DNA from: an uncultured Mesonia sp.
Lineage (GTDB): Bacteria > Bacteroidota > Bacteroidia > Flavobacteriales > Flavobacteriaceae
Length of the DNA: 64,000 bases
NCBI GenBank assembly: GCA_947494545.1
Contig: CANLVH010000008.1
Span: 95,533 to 159,532 of the forward strand
Reading direction: 5' to 3'
This document shows, in pieces, positions 42,071 to 53,000 of the stretch. A program made the translations under genes and the position numbers. Position 1 is the first letter of the stretch, and every line of letters begins with the position of its first letter. The notes below the pieces were generated by a model. That model made no database searches. It was not told the origin of the DNA and worked only from the letters and a program-made list of their open reading frames with translations.

Positions 42071-42973
42071 TTATTCTTGATAGTGTTTTAATACCGCTTG
42101 GGCGGAAGATTTTACGCGCTTTCGTAGTTTTTCAGGAGCAATGACTTTTACGTTATTTCCGTACGATAAAATTTCCATATAAAAATCGTGGGTTAAAAAT
42201 AGCTTTAATTCTATTCGCAGTTCCTCTTCATTATTTATTAAAATTTTTTGTGAGGCGTGTAAAGGTAAAGATTGTATATACTTTCCTTGAATAGGGGTAA
42301 AAGATAGAATAATTTTTTCGGGTTCTCTGTCGTGCGGACCAACAATGCCAAAGCAGTTTTCGTAGTATTTGTTTACGTCAAAGTTTGCCGGAAACGTAAA
42401 TTTTCTATTCGTAATTTCTAAATTACTTAATCTATCTAAACCAAAACTTTTAATAGTGTTATCTTTTAAATCTTTACAGAGCAAATACCATCTGTTATTA
42501 AATTCTTTTAGAGCATAGGGTTCTGTTTCCCGATTACTGGCTTGCGTTTCCCAATACTTCTGATGAGAAAATTTTATTTTATACCGGTTTTTAATGGCGT
42601 GTAGAAGTCCGTAAAGATTTTCGGTGCCTTGTGGTCGCCTGTTTTCAAAATGAATATGTTTAGATAAACGCTCGTTTAAGTTTAACGCATTAAAAGTATC
42701 GTAAGCTTCTAAAATTCTTTTATTCGCTTCGGGTTGTTGGTCCGTTGCAATAAAATAAACCTGCTCATTTTTGTCGTATTGAATGTCTATATGATATAAC
42801 GAGCGGATATCGTTTAAATCGCGCTGAAAGGTACGTTTAGATACGGTAAAATTATAGCCTTGTAATTCAGATTCTAAAGCTAAAAAATCTGCTATCTGTA
42901 TAAAATTAGCCGATTGTTTTCGTAACTTCTGAATTATCAAATTATAGCGGGAAATAGATTCGCGTTTAGACAT
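42071..42973 (-). CDS. WYL-domain transcriptional regulator (DeoR-like HTH)
   Basis: A 300 aa regulator: N-terminal winged helix (RYNLIIQKLRKQSANFIQIADFLALE, then FTVSKRTFQRDLNDIRSLY), followed by the WYL ligand-binding domain with YALKEFNNRWYLLCKDL and TIKSFGLDRLSNLEIT. WYL regulators commonly guard phage-defence loci and sense nucleotides. It sits beside, and on the same strand as, the AAA+ ATPase gene at 43049-44719, 75 nt away, with an inverted repeat (42992-43032) just upstream of its start. Confidence 0.85.
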   Translation of the reverse strand: MSKRESISRYNLIIQKLRKQSANFIQIADFLALESELQGYNFTVSKRTFQRDLNDIRSLYHIDIQYDKNEQVYFIATDQQPEANKRILEAYDTFNALNLNERLSKHIHFENRRPQGTENLYGLLHAIKNRYKIKFSHQKYWETQASNRETEPYALKEFNNRWYLLCKDLKDNTIKSFGLDRLSNLEITNRKFTFPANFDVNKYYENCFGIVGPHDREPEKIILSFTPIQGKYIQSLPLHASQKILINNEEELRIELKLFLTHDFYMEILSYGNNVKVIAPEKLRKRVKSSAQAVLKHYQE

Positions 42974-42991
42974 AGTGATTAAATTTTTTAG

Positions 42992-43032
42992 AAGGGGTGA
43001 TTATCTGTTATTTTAAATGGTAATTACCCCTT
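42992..43032. promoter_or_regulatory. Inverted repeat upstream of the WYL regulator
   Basis: AAGGGGTGATTA and TAATTACCCCTT pair with one mismatch around a 17-nt loop, with a T tract on the plus side. No plus-strand gene ends here, so it is more likely an operator or attenuator of the WYL gene, or a terminator of the ATPase gene on the other strand, than a plus-strand terminator. Confidence 0.4.
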
Positions 43033-43048
43033 TTTTTAATGATTGGTT

Positions 43049-44719
43049 TTAGCTTTTACTGAACCCTATAAAACTACTTTGTTTTTCTAACTTTTCTTTT
43101 TCGCACAAAGTTATAAGGTTTTCTAATCTTGGTTTTTCTCCGCTAAGTATTTCGTTTATTTCTATTTTTCGTACAATATTATCAATTTCACCTCCCGAAA
43201 GATCAAACCGGCTTGCTAAAAACCGACAATTATCTTGAGAGAGATAAGATAATTTTAGCTGCCAGATCTTGGCTTTAACCGCAATACTGGGTTTAGAAAA
43301 TTTTATTTTAAACAAAAAGCGACGTTCAAATGCTTTGTCTAAATTAGCAACCAAGTTGGTGGTAGCTATTAAAATGCCGTCAAAATTCTCTAACTCCTCC
43401 AAAATTATATTTTGTATGGTATTTTCTGTTTTAGATATAGATCTGGCATCTATATCCTGACGTTTGGAGATTATTGCATCGGCTTCATTAAATAATAAAA
43501 TTGGTGTACGTTCACAGGTTTTAGCATATTCTTTATAATCGGTAAAAATACGTTTTATTATTTTTTCGCTCTCACCAAACCACATAGATTTAGATTGACT
43601 TATTTCTACTTTTATAATCTCTCGCTTTGTTTTTTTTGCTAATTGTTTTACCGTTTCGGTTTTTCCGGTGCCCGGACTTCCGTAAAGCAGAATCGCAATG
43701 CCTATTGGTAACTTCTTTTCGGATAGTCGTTCTTGGGTTTGCGTGAACTTTTTATTTTCCATAAGCGTACGCAATGTTTTTACTTGTTCCTTTTCAAAGA
43801 CGTTGTAGTAAAGTTTCTTTAAAGCAATATCTTTTGGTAGAATAACATTGTCGTTTTTAGTTTTAGAACCAAAAAGACTGAGCTTATACTTCTTTAAAAA
43901 ATCATTAGATTTTTCGGTTAATTTTATTTCCGTATCGTTCAAGAAGTTAGATTTTTCAAGTGCGACCCAATTATCTTTTAATAGAATATTGTTTCCGGCA
44001 ACCAAATTTTGAAGATATCTAATACGCACAGCCGTTTCATCGTAAATTACCTCTAAAACCATTTCAATATTTACTTTTGAGGTCCCCGAAATTGTTTTCC
44101 AGATAAGATAAAAGTACAAATACATTTCCTCTACCTCATAACCAAACTGTTTTACTTGCTTAATTATAGGGAAGTGCGCGTGTTCATCTATTAGATTGTT
44201 TGCCTTTTTAAACAAGAGATAGGAACTTATTTCTTTATCTTGACATTCTAAGCCTAGTTGATAGATATGCTCTAAAAAATCTATTATATCTTCTATTTTT
44301 TTCGGACTTACATCCGGCATTGGTTGGTTGTTAAGAATAGCTTCTATCACTTTATCGTTTAAGCTAAAGCGAGTCAATACTTTTCTTTCTCCAAGTCTAA
44401 ACCGCATTCTATGCGAGACAAGAATGCCTTTTTTTTCTAAGGCGGTAAACTCTTTGGAGAACAATAATATTCGCATAGGGCTGCAAGACGTATATTTGGT
44501 TATATGCTCAAATGTAATAGCACTATCATTTTCTTGATTTAATGCAAATACCAAAGCGAGGAAAAAAGACTCGGTTTTACTTCGGTTAAAATACCTAGCT
44601 AATAAATCCAATTCTGACTCTAATTCTTCAAAATGAACAGTTTCGAGTTTGCAGTCTTCAGAAGTTTCATACACTTTCTCTATAGTTTCTAAAAGTTGGG
44701 TTTTACAAATGGTTTGCAT
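43049..44719 (-). CDS. AAA+ ATPase (FtsH/CDC48-like ATPase domain)
   Basis: A 556 aa protein. The C-terminal third is a AAA+ module: Walker A ILLYGSPGTGKTETVKQ (about residue 349), Walker B TPILLFNEADAIISKR (Asn instead of the usual Asp before the catalytic Glu), sensor 1 ILIATTNLV, and an arginine-finger-like FERRFLFKIKF. Residues 1-300 are a helical region without a family I can name, probably a DNA- or partner-binding domain. The next gene is the WYL regulator. The TATCTTTG box at 44736 is its likely promoter. Role unknown. Confidence 0.75.
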   Translation of the reverse strand: MQTICKTQLLETIEKVYETSEDCKLETVHFEELESELDLLARYFNRSKTESFFLALVFALNQENDSAITFEHITKYTSCSPMRILLFSKEFTALEKKGILVSHRMRFRLGERKVLTRFSLNDKVIEAILNNQPMPDVSPKKIEDIIDFLEHIYQLGLECQDKEISSYLLFKKANNLIDEHAHFPIIKQVKQFGYEVEEMYLYFYLIWKTISGTSKVNIEMVLEVIYDETAVRIRYLQNLVAGNNILLKDNWVALEKSNFLNDTEIKLTEKSNDFLKKYKLSLFGSKTKNDNVILPKDIALKKLYYNVFEKEQVKTLRTLMENKKFTQTQERLSEKKLPIGIAILLYGSPGTGKTETVKQLAKKTKREIIKVEISQSKSMWFGESEKIIKRIFTDYKEYAKTCERTPILLFNEADAIISKRQDIDARSISKTENTIQNIILEELENFDGILIATTNLVANLDKAFERRFLFKIKFSKPSIAVKAKIWQLKLSYLSQDNCRFLASRFDLSGGEIDNIVRKIEINEILSGEKPRLENLITLCEKEKLEKQSSFIGFSKS

Positions 44720-44735
44720 GCTTTTTGTTTTACCC

Positions 44736-44743
44736 CAAAGATA
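44736..44743 (-). promoter_or_regulatory. -7 promoter box TATCTTTG for the AAA+ gene
   Basis: Perfect TAnnTTTG on the minus strand, 16 nt upstream of the ATG at 44719. The rest of 44744-45091 is AT-rich and I see no gene in it. Confidence 0.45.
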
Positions 44744-45091
44744 AAAAGCGACTACGCCAACCGGTGTCGTTTTAAAGTTTTTGTTATGGAAAAAAGATAA
44801 TTGTCCGGTTTTTATTTAAAAAACGGAAGATAAATTTTAGCAATAAAAAGATTTCTAATGATTAATTGACTGGTACTCAGTTTTTTTTGATAAAGTCCTA
44901 TAATGATTGTGGTTTACCGCATATTTTGCTCGATAATTATCTTTATATTTAACAAAATTTTAGAATTGTATCCGAAGTTTATTTGATGAGATTTCTTTTA
45001 AAAATTCCATGACTGGCGTTTTTGATAGAAAAGACTTGAAATAATGCTATAAGGTACCGATAAAAATATTTAAAAGTAAGTAGTTACTAAT

Positions 45092-46921
45092 ATGCAAACT
45101 AACGGTTCTACCCACCATCATTTCGCCAATTTCTTTAAAAAGGAAGAAGAGAAGCTAATAAAACCCTATGCTTATGCGGTCTCAAAACAATTAGCTCAAG
45201 GAAGCATTTGTATTGATACTGCTAAAGATTCTAAAAATCTTTTTGAAGGTTATTCAGAGGAAGAGCTGACGATTAGTCCTGCCGAAAATTTAGAGGAACT
45301 AAAGGCTTTAGTTGGTAGCGAAAACGATGTAAATAAACCTTTTATCCTGCACGGCGACAATTTCTACATCACTCGTTATTTTAAGTACGAAACCCAGATC
45401 ATTGAAGGTGTTAAAGGCTTAATAAAAAAAGGGGTAGAAGAAAAAAAGCAAAGATTAAAAGCCTTAAAATCATTAAAGGAATTCCGAAAACTGGTGGAAA
45501 ATCGGGATAAAGCTTTAGAGATCGATTGGCAGTTAGTAGCTTCAACCTTGTCTTTTCTAAATAATTTCACCATCATTACCGGTGGTCCCGGCACCGGGAA
45601 AACAACTACGGTAGCTAAGATTCTGAGTTTACTTTATGAAGAAAATTCAGAACTGAATGTGAAACTCGCTGCCCCCACCGGAAAAGCAGCAATGCGGATG
45701 AAAGAAAGTCTGTCGGCAAACGAGCAGATTCCAAAGGAATTTCGGGAAAAGATAAACGCCCTAAACCCATATACTCTTCATAGGTTGTTAGGTTCAAGAT
45801 ATCTATCCCCGTACTTTAAGCACGATAAGGATAATAAATTGGAAGCTGATGTTATAATTGTAGATGAAGCGTCTATGATCGACGTGGCTCTCTTTGCGAA
45901 ATTTATTAGTGCTGTAAAAACAGAGACCCGCCTCATTATCCTGGGTGACCAAAATCAGCTGACTTCGGTAGAAGCTGGGAGTTTATTGGGAGATTTTTGT
46001 AATACGCTTAACGGGAAGAACCACTTTTCTGCTGACACTACCGGGCTTTTAAAAGAAATTCTTCCCGGAACTAAACTCAATCCGGAATCGGTAGAGAATA
46101 ATCTGTTGCAGGATCAGGTGGTGGAACTGCAGCATTCATATAGATTTACTAAAAATCCGGAATTTAGGACGCTGAGTGAAGCGGTAATCACGAATAATCA
46201 AACTGCTATTAAGAATTGGTTTGAAGAAGTTAAGCCTGACAATTCTATTCAGATAGATCCGGAATATTCCGATAAGATTTTTCATCAGTTTATTAAAGGA
46301 TTTGAGAATTATATAGATAAGAGTAAAGAATCTTCCTTAGACCAGATAGCGGCTTCTTTAAAAGAATTTAATAAGCTGCGAATTCTGGCGGTTATTCGAA
46401 ATGGAAAGCAAGGAGTAGCCGGACTAAACCTGGCAGTGGAGAAATATCTTGCCAAAAAAGGCCTGATTAACCCTAACTCCGAATTCTACGATTACCGGCC
46501 GGTAATTGTAACCAAAAACCATCCCGATCTACAACTTTTTAATGGAGATATTGGGTTGGTAAGAAAAGATCCTGATAATCCGGAAAAGATAAAAATATGG
46601 TTTCTTACTGAAGAGCAAAAAGCCGATCAGGAGGATGAGGAAGGTGAACAATCTGTAGTTCGTGGTTATTCCCCGGGACTTTTAACCGATGTAGAAACTG
46701 TTTTTGCGATGACCGTGCATAAAAGTCAGGGTTCAGAATTTAATAATGTTCTCTTGGTTATGCCAAAATCTGAAGAGGTGCCAATTCTCACCCGCGAATT
46801 GCTTTATACAGGAATTACGCGGGCTAAAGAAAGTCTTACGATTCAAGGGAGTAAAGAAGTAATCTTAAAATCGGCAGAAGCGCAGGTAAAAAGAGCTTCG
46901 GGAATTTCAAATCGACTATAA
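45092..46921 (+). CDS. recD: Exodeoxyribonuclease V alpha subunit (RecD helicase)
   Basis: A 609 aa superfamily 1B helicase, the size of E. coli RecD. Walker A FTIITGGPGTGKTTTVAKIL (about residue 165), Walker B LEADVIIVDEASMIDV, motif RLIILGDQNQLTSVEAGS, and C-terminal VFAMTVHKSQGSEFNNVLLVMP and LLYTGITRAKESL. The N-terminal domain (1-150) is the RecD-type. It opens a recD-recC-recB operon with spacing of 2 and 6 nt. Codon use (more CTG/CTC Leu, AGG/CGG Arg) differs from genes before 42000, suggesting horizontal arrival. Confidence 0.92.
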   Translation: MQTNGSTHHHFANFFKKEEEKLIKPYAYAVSKQLAQGSICIDTAKDSKNLFEGYSEEELTISPAENLEELKALVGSENDVNKPFILHGDNFYITRYFKYETQIIEGVKGLIKKGVEEKKQRLKALKSLKEFRKLVENRDKALEIDWQLVASTLSFLNNFTIITGGPGTGKTTTVAKILSLLYEENSELNVKLAAPTGKAAMRMKESLSANEQIPKEFREKINALNPYTLHRLLGSRYLSPYFKHDKDNKLEADVIIVDEASMIDVALFAKFISAVKTETRLIILGDQNQLTSVEAGSLLGDFCNTLNGKNHFSADTTGLLKEILPGTKLNPESVENNLLQDQVVELQHSYRFTKNPEFRTLSEAVITNNQTAIKNWFEEVKPDNSIQIDPEYSDKIFHQFIKGFENYIDKSKESSLDQIAASLKEFNKLRILAVIRNGKQGVAGLNLAVEKYLAKKGLINPNSEFYDYRPVIVTKNHPDLQLFNGDIGLVRKDPDNPEKIKIWFLTEEQKADQEDEEGEQSVVRGYSPGLLTDVETVFAMTVHKSQGSEFNNVLLVMPKSEEVPILTRELLYTGITRAKESLTIQGSKEVILKSAEAQVKRASGISNRL

Positions 46922-46923
46922 TT

Positions 46924-49900
46924 ATGGAAGAAGTTATTAATATAGCCGGGAAGAAAATTAATTTTAAAGGTGGCAGCTCAACTATTCAGTTGGCTGAAGA
47001 GTTGGGCGATTATATAAAAAACAATTTTAAAGATATAGAGCTGGTTTTTGAGCCTGTGTGCGTAATTACGCCGAACAAAGCCCAGCATAATTGGCTAAAA
47101 GAGCAATTAGCGCATCAGCTTGGGTTCATTGCAAACTTAGAACAGCACAGCCTCAATTCCTTTTTTAAACAACTCATTGATAAATTATTTCCGGAGAAAG
47201 GGGATTTACCCGGTAAAGGGCAGCTGGTATGGAGGCTTTTTTCAGCTCTTAATAAAGAAGATTTTAAAATAGAATTTCCGAAAATTGCCAATTATTGTGG
47301 CGATGATGAAATTAAACGTCTGGCATTGGCGCAAAAAGTTTCAGGGCTCTTCGTAGAATACGAACAATACCAACCTCAACTTTTAGAGAGCTGGAAAGAA
47401 AACAAAGAGGACAATTCCAACGAAGATGAAGCCTGGCAGGCTAGCTTATTCCGCTTATCGGGTTTTGAAAAAAAACTGATTTCTCCAATTGAACTTGAAG
47501 AACGAATCTTAGAGAAACCTGAAATTCTGAAAGAATACAGAGAAATCTTCCTCTTTGGAGATTTACAGTTCACAAATATGCACCTGCAGTATCTACAAGT
47601 GCTACAGGATTTTTCAGCAATTAAAATTCATATTTTCCGTTCGAACCTTAGGCTAAACCGGCAAAATCCGCTAGTGCAGCAATGGGGAAAGCTTGCTCAA
47701 AATACTGTTGAAGATTTACAAAAGCTTGATTTGAACCTTAACTCTGAAATAACGTTGCCATCCGGCGAAACAGATTTACTAAAAGTCCAAAATGAGCTAC
47801 TTAAAGAGGAGGTGAAAATTAATTTGGCAGGCGATGATTCCTTGCTTATCTATAATTCTTTTACCAAACTACGGGAAGTAGAAGCACTGTATAATTACCT
47901 GGTTAAAACTGTAGATGAAGCAAATGGCAGTTTGGGTGCCCGAGATATCGCGGTATATGTGCCTCAATTAGATCCATATATTCCGGCTATAAAAACCGTA
48001 TTTGATACTGCCCCTTATAAATTTCCATATACATTGGTAAGTAAAGGCTTTAGTCGAGAAGAAGGTTTTTGGTCAGCTTTAGAACAAGTGCTGAATTTTG
48101 AGAAAGAAAACTTTACAGCTCCAGCAGTTTTTAATTTACTCGAAAGTGTCCCCATTCAAAAGAGTTTCGGGTTTTCCCCTGAATTGGACTTGCTACGGAA
48201 AGCTTTTCTGAGTGCAAATATCCGTAGGGAATATAAAGGTAATCCCGAACTGGAAACAAATTATGTGTCTTTCTCCTACGGAATAGAGCGACTAATCTAT
48301 GGTTTCTGTTTAGGAGACGAAACTCCGGTGGAGATTGAAGGTCGAAAAATTTATCCGACAGATATTTTTGAAGGCGCAGAAGCACAAGATCTTTTTAGGT
48401 TGCATCACCTGGTAGAAAAACTACAGGAGTTATCGGAGGAAAAGAAAAAAGACCGCAGCGCTGCAGATTGGCATAGCTTACTAATGAAAATTGCCGAAGA
48501 TTTCCTGAGTCCGAAAGACTGGCAGGAACAGCGCTTTAGTAGTCTTATGCAAAACCTGATAAGCCTGGAAACTTCAGACGAGAAAATTGCTTTTAAAACA
48601 TTTTATCACCGTTTAAAAGACCATTTGCAGCAACAGGACCTACAGCAAATAAGTGGAAGTGGTGGAATTGTTTTTAGCGGACTCTACCCGGGACAAAGTA
48701 TGCCGAACAAAATAGTGGCATTTCTAGGGCTTAACTTTAAGGAGTTCCCCCGAAAATCACAACAACTTAGTTTTGATTTGCTCACCAACGACGATCGATT
48801 AGGAAGTGGCGATACAGACAGGGGCGCTTTTTTACAAGCCTTTTTAAATGCTGAGGAGAAAGTTTTGCTTAGCTATATTGGTCAAAATGTAAAAGATAAT
48901 TCAGTGATCCCGGCATCTTCAATTATTAGTGAAATTCAGGATTACGCAGAGAAAAGGGGTGGAAGAATTAAAGAGGTAAAGCATCCTCTACACTCTTTCA
49001 ATTCTGCTTATTACGATCCAAGAAACCAGGATCTTTTTACTTATAGTGGTTCTGGAGAAGTGATTTCCTTAAAAAAAGAGAAGAAAAATAAAACCCTACC
49101 TGAGGTAGTTCAATTGTATCAGCTCGAAGCTTTTCTTAAAGATCCTTTTAAATATCATTATAACAAAGTCTTGGGTATCTATTATGAAGACGCTGAACTG
49201 CTGCCTGAATGGGAGTGCTTTGAACTTGATAATTTGCAGGAATGGGGTGTAAAAGATGAAATTAAAGATGAAATAATAAAAGGAGAGAATCTGGATCTGG
49301 AAAAACTCCGGACCAAACTATTATTAGAGAGTAAAATCCCTTTAAAAAATGTTGGTCGCTCCAAACTCCAGGAGACAGAGGTAAAAGTAACAGCTTTATT
49401 GAAGAAGGTAAAGGAAGCATGTAATGGTGGTGTTATTGATACTTTAGAAGATCATTTAACCTTCAACCTTAACGGTGATCATAAGATCGATTTTAATATT
49501 AAGCTGGATGTAATCGGGGAGGATGCTTTGTTTTTAATAGTTTCAAAAAAGAATAAACTCAAGTACGAGCTATCGGCATATATTCGGGCTTTAACTTTAA
49601 AGGCCATCGGCGGTACGGGCATACTGCATTACTTCTGTTTAGATGGAGATAACCCGCACCATCAGGAAATTCGACTGAAAATGTCTGCTGATAAAGCTAT
49701 AAAGAGATTGAAAGAATTACTAACCCTGTATGTTACAAATTTGGAACGTATCATTCCTTTCTATCCGGAACTTGATCTAAAAGTGGATAATCTAAAAGAA
49801 TGTATGGATAAACCAGAGGTTGAAAAAACTGAATTAATCGGAGCCTTAGTAGAGGATCGATTTGAGGCATGGAATAGCTTCTTTCCTTCAGATTATTTCT

Positions 49901-50016
49901 TGCGAGAAGTGGAGCAGGGCTTTTTCGATGGAGCTAAGGGAGAAGCAAACTTACTGGAGCTTCAAAAACTATCATTAGATATAACTGAAGAGGTAAATGT
50001 TGCCTTTAATAAATAA
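46924..50016 (+). CDS. recC: Exodeoxyribonuclease V gamma subunit (RecC)
   Basis: A 1030 aa RecC-like protein, somewhat shorter than E. coli RecC. The N-terminal VCVITPNKAQHNWLKEQLAHQLGFIANLEQHSLNSFFKQLI is the RecC opening pattern, followed by LFGDLQFTNMHLQYLQVLQDFSAIKIHIF and the inactive helicase-like region LREVEALYNYLV. GGIVFSGLYPGQSMPNKIVAFLGLNFKEFPR and the inactive nuclease-like C-terminus complete the family pattern. RecC scans for Chi in Proteobacteria; whether a Chi is recognised here cannot be told. Starts 2 nt after recD. Confidence 0.9.
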   Translation: MEEVINIAGKKINFKGGSSTIQLAEELGDYIKNNFKDIELVFEPVCVITPNKAQHNWLKEQLAHQLGFIANLEQHSLNSFFKQLIDKLFPEKGDLPGKGQLVWRLFSALNKEDFKIEFPKIANYCGDDEIKRLALAQKVSGLFVEYEQYQPQLLESWKENKEDNSNEDEAWQASLFRLSGFEKKLISPIELEERILEKPEILKEYREIFLFGDLQFTNMHLQYLQVLQDFSAIKIHIFRSNLRLNRQNPLVQQWGKLAQNTVEDLQKLDLNLNSEITLPSGETDLLKVQNELLKEEVKINLAGDDSLLIYNSFTKLREVEALYNYLVKTVDEANGSLGARDIAVYVPQLDPYIPAIKTVFDTAPYKFPYTLVSKGFSREEGFWSALEQVLNFEKENFTAPAVFNLLESVPIQKSFGFSPELDLLRKAFLSANIRREYKGNPELETNYVSFSYGIERLIYGFCLGDETPVEIEGRKIYPTDIFEGAEAQDLFRLHHLVEKLQELSEEKKKDRSAADWHSLLMKIAEDFLSPKDWQEQRFSSLMQNLISLETSDEKIAFKTFYHRLKDHLQQQDLQQISGSGGIVFSGLYPGQSMPNKIVAFLGLNFKEFPRKSQQLSFDLLTNDDRLGSGDTDRGAFLQAFLNAEEKVLLSYIGQNVKDNSVIPASSIISEIQDYAEKRGGRIKEVKHPLHSFNSAYYDPRNQDLFTYSGSGEVISLKKEKKNKTLPEVVQLYQLEAFLKDPFKYHYNKVLGIYYEDAELLPEWECFELDNLQEWGVKDEIKDEIIKGENLDLEKLRTKLLLESKIPLKNVGRSKLQETEVKVTALLKKVKEACNGGVIDTLEDHLTFNLNGDHKIDFNIKLDVIGEDALFLIVSKKNKLKYELSAYIRALTLKAIGGTGILHYFCLDGDNPHHQEIRLKMSADKAIKRLKELLTLYVTNLERIIPFYPELDLKVDNLKECMDKPEVEKTELIGALVEDRFEAWNSFFPSDYFLREVEQGFFDGAKGEANLLELQKLSLDITEEVNVAFNK

Positions 50017-50022
50017 AAAACG

Positions 50023-53000
50023 ATGGCCAATTTTGATCCTATAATAGTTCCTTTAAAGAGAAATAATATTGTAGAAGCAAGCGCAGGTACGGGAAAAACT
50101 TTTTCTATAGGCCTCTTAGTTCTAAGGCTTTTAATAGAGAAGAAACTTCCAATCGATAAAATTTTGATGGTAACATTTACCAATGCTGCAGTAGCCGAGC
50201 TTGCCTTACGAATTCGATCGTTTATTACTAAGGCCCTAAAGGTTACTGAAGGGGAGAAGATAGAGGAACAAGATATTGTTACCATCGTAGAAAAATATGG
50301 GGATGATGATACTGCCGGCTTGCTGAAAAAAGCACTTACAGATCTTGATGAAGCTTCAATACAAACCATTCATAGTTTTTGTCAGGATGCTCTTAATACA
50401 AACGCTGTGGAATCTAGTCAGGCTTTTGGTTTGGAATTGCAGCCTGACGTGCTCACAATTGCTGGGGAGAAGATCAGGAATTTTTGGAGACAGAATATTA
50501 CGGGACTTCCAGAGGAATTGTTGCGGGAAACAGGACAAATTATTTTTGAAAATTTTGAAGCTATTGTCAGAGAGTCTTTAGGAGGGAAAACATACGCTTT
50601 TATCGAAAATGGGACGTTTAAGGTTGAGAGGTTTGGACAAGAATTTGTTGATTTTTATAATTCATACCAACAAAATAGAGCAGATATAATTAGAAAAATT
50701 GAAAATTACAAACTACGGTCCGATTGGAAAGCCGGAATTCTTAGGGACGCTCAAAATTTTAGTGGATATTATTCTATATTACGTTCTAGCAAATCTACTC
50801 GAGTAACCTTATGTGACTATCTATTTGAAGAAGATAAGCAGAAAGCGAATGAATTGTTTTCACAACAACAGGAATGTTGCCACTGGCTCTTTTCGATGTG
50901 TATTCAACAGGTTGCAGAAAGAGTTCACAGGTATTTAAAGAAGAACCATCTTATTACTTATGACGATTTGATTTCCAAAATGCATAAAGCAGTAGTTGAT
51001 GGAAAAAAGAAGGATTTCAAAAATGCACTTAGAAAAAAGTATGATGCCGTATTTATAGATGAGTTTCAGGATACTGATAAACTCCAATATGAAATTTATA
51101 ATGAACTCTTCGGAAAAGATAAAATCCTATTTTACATAGGTGATCCCAAACAGTCTATTTACGCCTGGCGCAAAGCAGATCTGCATACGTATTTTCAAGC
51201 AAAAGAGAATATTCCAAAGGTGCGACATTATGAAATGGATAAAAATTATCGCTCGTCAGCTGCATATCTCGAAGCCCTGGAAGAATTCTATAGCCGATGT
51301 CCAGATCCTTTTTACACCGAGAGCAGCGAACTTGACCTGAAGTATTTGCCCGTAACAGCGCATCTTAGGTCGGCCATCGGATTAAAAAAAGAATCTAAAG
51401 AATTAAAACCTCTTCAAATATTTAATGGAGAGACAAAAGCTAAGATAAAACTCAAGATTCCAAGACTTGTATATGAAATATTGTATGGCGGTTATCTTCT
51501 AAATGGAGAAAAAGTAAAGAATTCAGACATAGGGATTTTGGTGAGAACTAATAAAGAAGCCGCCCAGGTAAAAGGATTATTAGCAAATGCAGGCATTCAC
51601 GCAATTACTATTGATGATAATCAGGTGTTCCAGGACTCTCAAGTCGCTAAATCTTTAAAGCATGTTCTACAAGCTATTTTAAATACCACAGAAGCTAATA
51701 TCAATAAAGCCTTATTAAATTCTTTTACCGGTTTTGATTCGAAAAAAGTAGCTGAAATAAATAAAGAAAATCTACTGGATTCATTCAGAACATACAGAGA
51801 AATATGGGCTCGTTCCGGTGTTTATGCCATGGTTAAGGGATACATTAATGACTTTGGGGTGATGCAACATCTGTTGGGGACTTCAGAAGCGAATGGCCTT
51901 CGCATACTTACCGATCTCACCCAAATCCTGGAACTATTGCAAGAAACGGAATATCGCCGGGAATTAAAGCCTATAGGTTTATATGAATATCTGGGAAAAC
52001 AGATAGCCGGAGAATTGCAAGAGGGAGATGAATACCAACAACGAATGGAGAGTGATGAAGCTGCTGTCAAAATTGTAACCATTCATAAAGCAAAAGGTTT
52101 GGAATATCCTATTGTTATTGCTCCATTTTTGGATTTAAAAACAAACGAATCAAATTTTATTAAAACCTATGCGTACCGGGAGGAAGGAATAGAGGGTAAG
52201 TATAAGTTCTACTGTAAAGGTTTAAGTGATAATGAACAAGAACAGTTGGCAAAGAAACAATGGGAGCAAGAAAACAGAAGATTATTATATGTAGCTCTAA
52301 CGCGTGCTAAATTCAACTGCTTTTTATTTAAAACATCCGGGCGATATGCTGGTACCACTTGCCTGACCCCGTTTGTAACAGATTTTGATCTTCATCCTGG
52401 GTTGGAAGAATTATTGCCTTTAGTAGAAAGTGAAGAAAAAACAAAACTTCCGGAATACTGGGGTATAACTAAGTCGGTAGAAAAGTTTAGGCTATCAGAC
52501 AAACTCCACGGCAAACTCAGTTTCTCCGGATTAAGTCTTCACGCTTATACTTCCAAAGAGAATGCCGGAAAGCCGGAAGGCTATGACCAGTTTATTTTTA
52601 AAGATATTCCGGGTGGAACTAACCTGGGAAATATGTTACACCTATTGTTCGAAAACATAGATTTTACAGGTTCTACGGAACATCATCGAGAAGAACTGGA
52701 AAAACTACTAGACAAATTTTATCCGCATAAAAAAGAAAAACTGACTGCCGGATTTCAAGAAATGATCGATCAGGTTTTGGATGCAAATATTCAATTAAAC
52801 CAAGAGGAAATTCCACTTAGAGAAATAGCAAATGCGCAGAAATTAAATGAAATGGAGTTTGACCTGCGAACTTCAGAGGTGGATCTGGTTGGTTTAAACG
52901 AATTTGAAGCGGGAGACGGAATAGAGATTCGTTGCAATACACAACATTTAGCTAAAAGCGGATTACTAAATGGATTCATTGACCTCTTTTTTCAATACAA

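Noticed and set aside
42992..43040. Plus-strand terminator at the inverted repeat with T run
   Set aside because: No plus-strand gene ends here; more likely an operator or a terminator for the minus-strand ATPase gene.
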